Of a stretch of DNA of 64,000 bases, positions 24,101-36,100 are shown piece after piece; the stretch's first letter is position 1, and each line of letters starts with the position of its first letter. The translations under genes were made by a program, and so were the position numbers. Under the pieces are notes generated by a model. It was not told where the DNA came from. It saw only the letters and a list, made by a program, of their open reading frames with translations, and did no database searches. This stretch comes from Podocnemis expansa. Its lineage: Eukaryota > Chordata > Testudines > Podocnemididae. The stretch is taken from positions 34,841,968-34,905,967 of the forward strand of contig ML681992.1 of assembly GCA_007922195.1 (NCBI GenBank), given 5' to 3'.

Positions 24101-27100
24101 TCTACACTCGGCAATGCCCACGGAGACCCAGCAAAGCCCAGGATTAAATGTGTGCAGGAGAGAACAGAATTTGGCCCAGTTTGTGAGAGGTCAAATCAGT
24201 ACAGCTACTGTGTTCTTTTACCTACAAAGAGTACTTGCTGTACACTGTTATTTTAACTTTTAGATTCAGACATGCAGCCTGCAGGCATCTACTGAAGCCT
24301 AATTGTGTTTCAATTTTTCTCAGCTGCATTCAATTAGTGGAAACCAAGGATAACTTAGGCCATGGGGGAAAATTGTCTGAGTGTGGAGTGGGGAAGAATA
24401 CAGAATCGTCCCACTCAGGAGTGAAAAAGAACAATTCACAAGGCTGAACAACAATTTATGTTTTGCATGGTCCAGCTGTCAGATATTGGATCTTGAGAAA
24501 GAAACACTCCTTCCCAACATATATCCTGACATTCTTCCCTCACGCAATTCCACCGTCCTGGACTACTTCAGCCACCTACCCACCCCAGTAGCTCCGCCAC
24601 CTCCCCATCCACAGGAGAAGCGTGCCCCACCCAGGAATTCTTAGCCCTGTGTTTTATATCCCCCTGCAGCATTAGGCCAGGACAGAAGCAGTAAATGGAA
24701 TTTCTTGGCCCTGCTGAACCTGCTCCAAATCTGTTTCATGCCCAGTCAGGAAGCTCCCCTGATTTTGTAGGCACACAGAAGACAGTGCAGTAAGATGGAA
24801 CTGTAGGGAGCAGAAAGAACCATCTGCAGGATCAACAAGTAGAAGAGTGACATCTGGTGCCTAGAGCTGAACCCTGGAGTATAAAAAAAGCAGTCACCTC
24901 CCAAAAAGCCTTTCTAAAGTATAAGATGCTTTAAAAATCTGGGTGATTTCACAACACATTTGAGGATGTAGTAGCCCTGGAAATAACTGACAGTGTGAAA
25001 ACTACATAAGTTTATCCAGAAGATACATCACCCACCCACAGAGTAGACACACCAGCCAAGAAGGGATTTGCTGAAATTAATGACTGGACAATGTCAGTGG
25101 AGGAAGATTACATCTGAGAAAGAGCTTTTGAAATGTTGAAATTTTGGTTCCTCTTTGACAAGAAATGGATAGTAAATGTACTGTAAACACACACATTCAG
25201 CTCTAAAACTGTTGAAATGATGGTGGAATCTTTTTATCAGTTACATGCCACAAAGTAAGAGTGAATTTGTGCCAGCTGCCTCCAGTCAACTGTGACAGCA
25301 CAGAATCCATCACAAAACCACAAGGGCTGATCCCTGCCAGTATATGGACTGCCCACAGGGATGGGTATAATGAGATGTTTTGTTCAGTAGCACAGTTTTG
25401 AAGAGCGTTAGTGAATATTTTAAACACTTCATGATTTATTATTTAGTATACCTACTAGTCAGAAGCACATTACAGTCATAAAGTAAGATAGACCTCAGTT
25501 TCTAAGTTCTTATTTAATGTAGCAAATCACCACCACAAAGAGGGAACACACAACAGATTTGACACTATTTCCATTCCTTTTGTCTCTAATGATCTTACTT
25601 GGAAAAAAAACCCCTTATTACCAAATGCTTCCTTATATATTTTCCAATTTATTTTCAGCTCCTTCTCATTCTAACCCATTTTCCCAACCCTATCTTTACC
25701 CACTAATTCATTATACTCTCACTACTCTTCCCATTATCTGCTACTAACTGTAGTCTAATAGTTAACACACCTTCTTGCTCTTTTATAGTTCAGTCAGATC
25801 CTTCTTTAGTTACTTCCATAAGCCCTTCTTCCCTACCCTGCTGTCAGGGCTTCCAAACAATTTACAGGGTTTCTCATCCTGAAAAGCCCATTTTTGTATG
25901 TTCAATTTTGAATTTTTATTTAAAGCTAAAATTCAGATCCTAATTAGTGAGGCAGCAGAGGGCTGTCCAAAGAGAAGGAAGAGGGTCTCTTATACCATAT
26001 GGGTGACATCAAAACTTGAACATTCATCTCTGACCCCCTATACTTCTGAAAAACATCCAGCTGCCAATGTATCAGTTCAGCATTCATATTTACAGTGCTG
26101 AGCTCCTGCTCTGCAGTGTGTCTGTATGACAGGTAAGCCTGGGAGAGGGGCTATGAGACTATTTTAAGACAAGGAGCTACAGATTGGATAAATGGGAGGG
26201 TTCCTTTGGTTTGGACTTCCCCCCCTCCCACTTCTTTCATAAACTGGTTCACCTGTCTGTTTAGCACAATGCCATGATTACGTGAAAGAGGCAGTATGCT
26301 CTAGAGTCCAAACGTCACAAAGATAAAATGACAGGGTTCGGACACTGCCACTTGCGCATTGCACTGTGCTCTGTGCCCCACAGTGATTTTAAGACAGATG
26401 GGAAAGTGTTCCTGATAACACAAACAAGATGAAAACTTACAGAATGTCTGTTGGAAATGGGATAACGTCGGAGCCTCTGGAGCGACATTGTAGAAATGGG
26501 TCTTCAGAGCACCACTCACAAGCAAGTTGTATGCAAGGTCAGTTATGTTAATGCCAACAATAGCGAAAGAGTAGCTGGAAGAAAAGAAAAGTGTAGAATT
26601 TACGGGAAATGCTGGTTGGTGCCTCCCCAACTGAAGCTAAAAAGGCTGGGAAAAGTAAATTTGTTTTTAACAGTAATGCTTGACATTGAGTTATTTTTCT
26701 CTTATCTGACAAAAAAAAGAGAACAAAAGAAAATACTGATCCTCTGGTTTGTACTTGTAATGGCAGTGCTACACCTAAAGTATCTGCCTGTACTACACTG
26801 CAAATAATAGATAACATCAATATACTGGCCATTCACACAGACGCACCATGGAAATATTTCTATGGAAGAAGAGTAAGACCTCCTTATTAGAGTCTCAGTG
26901 TTCTAGGACTCATACTACAAAGGAGGTGCTATGCACAATTCCATTTTCATCATGACAAGTACTTTATTTCTAGAAGAGTAGCCATGCTACTCTGTGTACA
27001 ACAAAAGTAATGAAAGACAAGTTTTGCATTTGACAAAGTGGGTTGAAGCCCATGAAAGTTTATGCCTGAAGAAATTTGTTGTCTTTAAGGTGCCACAGGA

Positions 27101-30100
27101 CTCAAATAATTTATTGTTATTACCACTCTGCCACACTTGGAACTATCCTCCTGACTTGTATATCAACAGTTACCCAGACTTGGATCACTGTTGGATTTAA
27201 CAAGACTGCCCACGAGGGTACTATGGTCTGTTTAACCATATAAAAAGAGCCAGTGGAAAAATATACATTTTGTTTGTCCCAGCAGACACCGGAAATGAGG
27301 GGATAAAATATGCTTTGAATGTCCTAGGTTCACTTTGCTGTTGGGAAAAGCCCAAATAAAATGTAAGTAAGTCTCTAGTGCAGTTATCATAACTTTAGAT
27401 CAAAGAATTCATTTCTGTTTCAACCAAGTATCTCCATAATGGGGCAACATCCTATGCCACCAAGCAAGTGAATGATCAAGGAAGGTGCATCTTAATAAGC
27501 AGTCCATATGGTCCTTGTGTTACAAAAAGAACATCATTTCTTGATTTGTGACTTTTTTCTTTTTTAATAAGGAATTAGCCCCCTCCCTGCTTTTTTGAGT
27601 GGAAGAAGACTGGAGGAAGTCCCTGCCAGCCAACTCTTTTCCCAAGGAAAGGGTTATAGACCATGCTGACAGTAAGAAGAGAGAAGCACAAATACTTTTG
27701 TTACAAGGTCTGATAAGGCAATTGCTTTTCTAAGTTTCCCTTTTTAAATTATCCATATACAACAGCCTTACAAGGACTTTCCAAGAACTTGAACAGATAG
27801 TTAGCATCTGTTATTGTCCTTGTTTTCTTTTTGGTAAACTTCAGGACACTGAAACCCCAGTTTAAGAAATAAAAGTCATTGCTGTAGGATCATGTGTTTT
27901 TGCTGGAGAAAGATAAACTTGGTGTAACTGAAAATCCACTTAAGTCTCAAAAGCCCCGAGGTTGCAGAGGGGTAATAAAAGAACCTAAAAGTAGCCAGTT
28001 CTAAAACAAAAGGTTCTCTCACACTTACTGAAAGTGAAGCTTCAAAGACCCGACTGTTTGGAGAGACATGCTATATTACCATTGATATTTGAAATGTTAG
28101 TGTTTTATTGCCCAAGACAAATTATATTCTCAGATACATGTTAGGAAAAAAAATCTAGCCCTGAGAATCTTGAGCAATGCAGTCATGCCAAAATCATGGC
28201 TAAGAATTACCATATCACCACTCATCCCATTACTACAGCTGCTGGTAAATAGCCCGTTCATAAATCAGAACTTGTCTATGCCACAGTCAGAAGTGAGATC
28301 TCACCACATGATGCCCATTCAATCTTTGATAAGATATGTGCAGTTACACAGTGTTTCAAGTGAATGCTTATCATGTTAAGAGATCCTTCCTGTTACTAAG
28401 AAGCAATCTGAAAAGTGATACGTTAGCTGTAATCAACATATGGGTAAGATAATGCTATTTACAGTTTCTATGCATGTTTATACTGAAATTTATAAAAAAC
28501 AATTGAAACTTTTTATAACGGGAACAGATTTTCACCCATACAATGTCAATCAGCAAAATTGTGATTATGTCAACTTTAAAAATAAAATCTTATACTTACC
28601 CAATTGCTTTATCAAACTTTTTCTTCTCCCATTCAGCTTTGCTGAATTGGCTGGGGGAAAAAAAATGAATTCAGATGTTGCCATATACTGCTTTTAAATT
28701 TGTCTGACACTAACGTTATCTAGCACAGGCTGGGCATTTTAAGCTCAGTTGGTCTGTCTAGTAATATTTGACTCTGCTTCCCTGATTTTGCCATAGTTTG
28801 ATCAAAACAGTATAAAAGGTTTGAAGTGAGATTAGCTTCCTTGGCTTATGGCATCATCTGTGAGCTGTTATCGGTGCCATCTGAAATGAAGCTGTTCTCC
28901 CAGTCAAAACCAGTTTATTCTATTTCTGCTCCAAAAAGATGCTCTACCTCTGTTAAACTTGAACAAGTGTTGAAAACCCAACATTTCTTTTAACTCTGAT
29001 CAAGGATGACTTTAGCCTTTGGGATTCTCTAACATACACATGACACGCATCAGTTGAAACGAACATAAAAAATACTTCTCCTCCAATAGTGAATAGATAG
29101 AGGAAATGTTATCTTAAAGAATGTGCTTTTTATTAATCTGCATATATTAGACATTACAAGCAACATTATAAAGCACCAAAATTTAGTGCTCCTTAATTAC
29201 AAGGAAGTCTAGAGCCTTTTTAGATGCTTATGCACCCCTGAGAACAGACATTTAAAAGTATTACTTTATCTTTCAGGATGCAAAATAATAGGGTTTGAGA
29301 ATCAAAAGATTTCTAGAAAAGCTATTTGATACAGACTACAAGTGTCAGTGAATTTAGATTTCATTGGCCAAAGCTGAATTGTATACATCACATCCCAATG
29401 ACTTTAGTGGGATTTATTTCTGCTGAATAAGCACTAAAGAGAAGTTTCATTGTTTGGACCCACTCTGTAGGGAAATATAATTGCGTGGAAAAGGTACAGC
29501 CATGTGCTACGTTTAAACTGCATCTGAATTGTTATAATGCAGACTATTACGTAATTCATACCTCCATGTACACATCATTTAGAATATTTTTTACATGATT
29601 AGGGATATTAACATTTAGCCTTCCAAAAGATCTTACAAATATTAGCAGAACTGGCACTTGTGCACACATTCATCTGAATGATGAACCACTTATCTTCACA
29701 ATCTCTGAAACACAGTTTTCATCCCATACAATTTGGTGAATGCCTGAAGCAGGTCTATTACTGCCCAGCGAAGGCGTTACCACATTAAAGAAAGTGTCCA
29801 CATTTTGTCCTATCATCACAGTGGAAGGTGGCCTAGGCTCAGTGTTGCCTTCAAATGAAGATAATGAATTACTAGATGAGACGATGGGCCAGTCATGCAA
29901 TTCAACAGAAACAACATTTGTCATTCTCACACAAACACTAGCACAGCCACTAGAAACCACACCAGGAAAAAAAAAAAAAGAGCATCACTAGAAGTGCTTT
30001 ATCCTCTTGTGGAGGCTCTTCCAAAGATGGAGCATGCACACACCCAAAACATTCCAAAAGGTTTCTGAACAACATGTAAATGAAGAATCTAATGGAATTC

Positions 30101-33100
30101 ACATTCCCTGTTTCACTCACACCATTGGAGTACAAATTCTGCTTGTGTAGCTACATTGGTGCAAAAGTTCCCTACTGTACTGTAGGCTCAAAATCCTGTA
30201 GGCTCAGAATCCACATTCAATTTGCCATGTAAACCTAGTGAATGTTTGCGACTTTTAGGCTGTGTTCACACAGCACTTTTGTTTCGAAACAACCTCGCTG
30301 TTTCGAAACAAAAAAAAACCATGTTCACACGACGCACCGTTGTTTCGAAACAACGGGAACCCATTGTTTTGAAACAAGGGCGTTGTTTCGAAACAAGTTA
30401 AACCCCATTTGGGGTCGAAACAACGCGTGTGAACATGTTGTTTCGGAACAAGACGTTCCGAAACAACATTTAAAGGGCTGCCCCCTCAGCACCCTGTCCA
30501 GGGAACACTCAGCACTGGCCAGCAGGCACTGGCGGGGTTCAGCGCTGCCCAGCGCTGCTCCCCGCCGGTGCCTGCAAAGGGGGGCTGCAGGCACCAGGGG
30601 GGTTCAGCGCTGCACAGCGCTGAACCCCGCCGGTGCTGCAGAGCCGGGGTGCGGGCACCAGCGGGCTTCAGCGCAGCCCAGCGCTGCTCCCCGCCGGCTT
30701 TTTAACTTGTTTCGAAATAACCATGTCTGTGTGAACACAGCCTTAGTGATTCCCCCTGCCCTGGACAAAATTATTTTTTAGAAAATGAACATAACACACC
30801 CTGTACACTTACAAATACAAGTTACCCTTCACGAAGAGGCTAACGGTAAAAAACAAAACCAAACTGTCTCCCATTCACAGGCTGAACAATATAAACAATA
30901 GGCTAGATCAACTGGAAATGAAATAAATGCCACTAAAACCAAAACAAACTAAACTTAGAGAGATTAAAGATCTGTACAAAATAATCACAAGATACAAACC
31001 TAATTTCTCTAGGAAACTGCTCCTTTCAGATTTTGCTAAGATATAAATGTCTTAGCAAACAATAGGGTGTGCTCATTTTGAATAAATTTTATCTAGGATT
31101 AAATATTTCCAATTACTATCATGCAATAGAAACATTTCTAAGAGAAAGCTCCCATTAAGTGTAAAATCTTATTTGCTCTGGGTATAATAATTGGTTATAT
31201 GTTTATGCTATTGCAAATTCAGAACTAACTTGTATATACTTCTGTTGGGGGTGGGGGGGGGACCCTAACAAACAAAACAAAGCTTTTAAAAACTAAGGTC
31301 AGTCTGGCCTGGTTAGTCTTTAGATGGAAGACTTTTAAAGAAGTACTGCAGGAAGTGCTTTTGGCAATTCAGTAGCAACAGACACAATAGATCAATACTA
31401 TCCCCTGTGCTAAGATAGGAGCCATTGTTCAGATGAAATGGAAAATTAGTTCTGATTTAAGTAATTACATTTTGGCTACCTAAACACATCTTTGATGTTT
31501 TCCCTCCCACTCCTACACAGTTGTGCTGTGTGAGAGACAATGTACCGGGCTGAAAGGCTGGAGAATATTTGTCTGTGTCTTTAAACACTTACAGATGATT
31601 TTATCTTTGCTCACTTATTACAATTTTTTCTAAACACCAAACCTTATTTGCACTACAGCACTCAAAAAGGTATGCTTGATACAATTCATTCTTGTTTATT
31701 ATGAAGAGCACTAAGAGATGTGGCTGCCAGTAGCACAGGGGCTGGAAAGTTCCAAAGGGGCAGCTGTGAAAGTCTAGTTCAGTAAAACAAACAAGGAGTC
31801 CCGTGGCACTTAAAGACTAACAAATTTATTGCATGAGCTTTTGCTTTTCCCTCATTACAACACGTGATTTGACCTCATCTTCCTCTATATGCTGTTTCTC
31901 CAGTGTTTGAATCTTTACAACTCCTTTAATTTGCCGCTAGTGTGACCTGATCCCATGGCTTACACTTTCCTGCATTTGTTTCCTCCTATTTCGTAAGATC
32001 CCCCATCTTCCAAGCATCTGACAAAGTGGGACTTTCTCCCATGAAAGTTCATGAAATAAATGAATTTGTTAGTCTGTAAGTGCCACAGGACACGTAGGGG
32101 TTGGAAAGGAACCTCTCTATTGCTCTGATTTAATGGCTACCTAAGATCATTTGTTATGACTTAGGACTTTTTAATGCCGCAGGCGACCTGAGATTATTTT
32201 TTTTATCTATTTATGATTTTGCTTAAAACTTCTGTGAAGTTATTATTAGTTTGTCAGGGTTCCTATAGCTTTTGTATGGATTCCCCACCCCCATCCCCAC
32301 TGCTTAAACTGAAATAAGACATTAAGGGTACTAACCTAGAAGCCAAGTAATTTCAAATTCTATTCCTATTCCCACTGCTGGTTCTGGCAGGCCTTAATAG
32401 TATTTTGTGCTTGCACTGTAGTACACAAGCATTTAATGAGGAGATGAATTAAAGGGGACAAACAATACATGTCTATAAGTTCAGAAATGGATATGCAAGT
32501 TAGTTAATTGGTCACTCCTACTTCAGCTTCTCTTAGGGTATGTCCACACAGGGCTTTTATTTCGTTGTTTCGAAATAAAAGTCCCTATGTCCAAATGACA
32601 TTTTCTTGTTTCGAAAGGAGGGAGCACCTCATTTTGAAACAAGAGCCCTCCTTTCGAAACAGCTTAAACAACTTTGCTTTCGAAAGGAGGGTTATTTCGA
32701 AACCAGTTCTTTCGAAATAAGCCGTTTGGACATGTTATTTCGAAACAATCTTTGTTTCGAAATAACAAGGACCTTCCTCCTAGGGATCAGCACGCTGGCC
32801 AGGGTGCTGAGTGGGGTGCAGGGGGTCGGAGGGTGCCCCAGCCAGCTTCCTCCCCCGCTTTCCCTTGCTGGGAGCAGGGGGGCACGGGAGCCTCAGCCCC
32901 CTTCGCCCCCCTACCCCCAGCAAGGGGAAGGGGGGGAAGCCGGCTGGGGCTGCCTCCAAGCCCCGGGTGCCCAGGCTTCCCCTGCCCCCCCGCAGCTCCT
33001 GCTGGGTGTGGGGGGCTTCCTCTCCCCCCCACGGCTCCTGCCAGGTGCGGAGGGGCTTCCCTGGCACCACATAGGGGGCAGAAGAAGCCCCCCCGCACCC

Positions 33101-36100
33101 GGCAGGAGCAGTGGAGGGGCAGGGGAAGCCCGGGGGTGGGGCCTCCCTGACCCAGCACAGGGCCTCCCTCCCCCTCCCCTCCCCTATTTTGAAATAGCAT
33201 GTCACAGTGGACATGCTATTTTGATTCCCTCCTTTTTCCTTATTTCAAAATATCTTTTTGTTACTTCGAAATAAGGCGTTTCAAAATAAGGCCTTTATTT
33301 CGAAACAGCTTGTTTCGAAACTGCTTGTTTTGAAGCAAGGGCTTGTGTGTGGACATAGCCTTACTGTAAGAGTAAGAGAATATCCAGTGACGTGAACAGA
33401 TTTAAAACTGATACTGGAAGTGCTTTTTATACAATGCACTTGGAACTCACTGCCACAAGGTATTACAGCAGCCAAAAGCCTAGCAGGATTTGTTATGTGG
33501 ATAATGAGAACACCACGGATGAATGGTCTTGTTCTTTGGGGCAACTAGCTAACTGGGGGGCTGAGGGGAATAGGAAGAAACTTTTCCTAGAGGCAGGTTT
33601 TTCCATTGTTATTAATTACATGAGCTTCTTGCTCCTTCTTTGAGGGGTATCTGGCACTAGTCTGATCTGATACGGCAGCACCAACTAAGGAATACAGATC
33701 ACTTATATGAACTTGTAAGCTGAGAACTGTCAGCCCAAACTATTTGCCAAATACTTATAACTAGTAAGTCAAAGTCACAGGAGTCAGGATCAGAGTGCAT
33801 GACTTGAGAACTGTAAATAAAGAGATGAACTGGTCATAAATTTTATTTGCCACAAACAATTTGATCACTTGTAGTTACAATACCCAGAATCTTCTATAGA
33901 TATGAAGACGCAAGGTTGACATTTAATCTTACATGCATCAGTGTGTTTAACCTGATCACATCCTTGTGCAGCCAGCCAGATTTGGTGACTGCTGCAACAC
34001 TGAGCTAGAGAAGGGAATATTATCTAATACACCCTTGAAAAATGCTTGGATACATATTAGGTTTACACTGAATATAGTTTGATCTTTATTTACACATAAA
34101 GTCTTACAAAACTGAAAAGAAAGGGGAAAAAAATACCTTAGCTCCTCTTTAGTGACTTCCCTTCATTGTGAACAGGAAAAAGTTAAAGAAAAGTAAATAT
34201 AAATACAAGTAGCTTAAAATTAAAAGAACATGGAGTAAAATGAAAATGTTTAGCAATAAGCTATATGTCTGTTTCAGTAGATGAAGCATGAGTTTTTCAT
34301 CTCAGTCTGATTAATTACAGTAGATAGCTATTTGAATTTAGCTATTGACTTGCCTACAAGGAGAGTTAGCATTTCAAACAGCAGGAGTTCAGAGCACTCT
34401 AGGGAACTTTTAGTGGATGGCAGCAGGGTCCATACTGCCAATTGACACGTGGCAAGCTGTAGCTGATACCCTGACTTGCTGTGCACTAACTCTCTGCATA
34501 GGCAGCCCCATAGATAGCATATGGCAATACTGAAGTACAAACATTTAACACAAATATATTTGAAACCAATTTATTTTTAGTCTCAAGTGCACCTGTATTT
34601 CGGCTGAAGGGAATCAGAGAGAACTTGCTGAGCAACCGTGGAATCCCGTTCTGCAAAATATCTGTAGATAAGCACATTTACATATTTATTGCAATTTCTG
34701 AACACAGCCAGGAAATTCCTAGCAATGCAAGCTCTAATCATACAGTGTTCCCAGTCTTATCTAATACCATCCAGGGCAGTTCAGCATAGATACAATGATA
34801 TTTAAAAATGCTTTAAAATATTGATTTTAAAAACTATCATTGTACATAAAAAGTATCCAAACATCTTTATAAATACATTAGTGTGATACTGTAACATACT
34901 AAGAAGTGTGCATAGCATGTCCCACTCTATCCCTGATGCACACAACACAGGAGTCTGTTACAGCCCCAGCTACAGAGACCTGGCATTTGCACTCAAGCTG
35001 TAGCAGCTTCTACTTTTAGATGTGGAGAACCCCAGTTCAGTCCCCAGACTGTCAGTCAAGCTGGTGGCTATCACGATATCATAATGCAGAATAGAATAAG
35101 AATGATTGATTTTGTGATTAAAGCTCAGAACGGAACCAGGAGCCTGAATTCTAAGATAAGCTCTGCCACAGACTGACTATCAAAGTCACTGAACCTTCTG
35201 ACTCCCAATCTGTGCCACGAACATGAACATTTCCCTGACCTCACAGGGATGTGGAGAGGCTTAGTTTACTAAGTAATTATAAAATGCTTTGATATGTTTA
35301 GATTGACAGACCGACACCACACAGGGTTTTTCTTCTGTTGATACTGACAGAGAGATCAAAAATCAAACTGCCAGATATCTTAACAAATGACCAAAAAAAA
35401 CCCAATTATTTAAAATTCACCAGAACAATCACAACTGTATTATTTCTCTCAGTACCTATTTATCAGGATGGATGTGGTCTAATTACAGACAATAGTGACT
35501 GAATTGTGTCAGTTCCAACCAGTAAGTCTGCACAAAACTTCCAAGAGAAGCAAACATGTATAGACAGACCACCATTTTATATCTGGTATATCTTTACACA
35601 CAAAGAATACTATAAAGCAAAATAAGCTCTATATGCCTAAATGAAATGTTTCTGTTCTCCTTTGTAATTAATGTTGCATAAATGCATCTAAACACAAATG
35701 TAAGAAAAGGAATTACCACAATGAATCATGGGCATTATCTAAATTTCAGGATTCATGGATTAAATATAATTTATTTGATTTTTTTTTAACCCAATTCTTT
35801 CTCAAGAGAAAATATTTTTTTCTTCTTCCTTTTTGGGAGGACCACAGGTTTTCCAAGGTGAGCTTATTTAGTGTTTCAGGTATTTTGCACATAAACTTCA
35901 CATGTTCAACACTTGTCTTATATTAGTGGAAGCAATATTACATCTTCAAACTTGAATAGCTGTATATCTACTTACAACAAGTTATATAATCCCAGGAGGC
36001 CCATCCCTCTAAAATCTGTTTTAGGATCGTCACCTTGGAAACCAATTTCACACCACTGCTTTGAAATCCGTGCTTCCAGTGGAGAATCAGGCTTCAAACA

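Larger units (their letters stand above)
21135..26440 (-). other. ELMOD1 last intron (5.3 kb)
   Basis: Holds a hairpin-flanked AC microsatellite, a CR1 split by a MITE (22045-23340) and otherwise unremarkable sequence. No second gene is seen. Confidence 0.8.
28651..34136 (-). other. ELMOD1 intron (5.5 kb)
   Basis: Carries two palindromic MITEs, a PLE inverted dimer and a CR1 3' fragment. The stretches 28651-30240 and 30760-31740 show nothing I can name apart from a G run near 31250. Confidence 0.8.

Noticed and set aside
24564..24644. Proline-rich tail of the open frame at 24381-24644
   Set aside because: Low-complexity C-rich stretch within an ELMOD1 intron, no splice signals in keeping with an exon.
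30242..30781. 179-codon plus-strand open frame
   Set aside because: Spans a MITE from end to end; FRNN and FETR repeats come from TTTCGAAAC palindromes.
32606..33274. Long open frames on both strands in GC-rich sequence
   Set aside because: They lie in the core of a MITE, are Pro/Gly-rich in every frame and have no domain.
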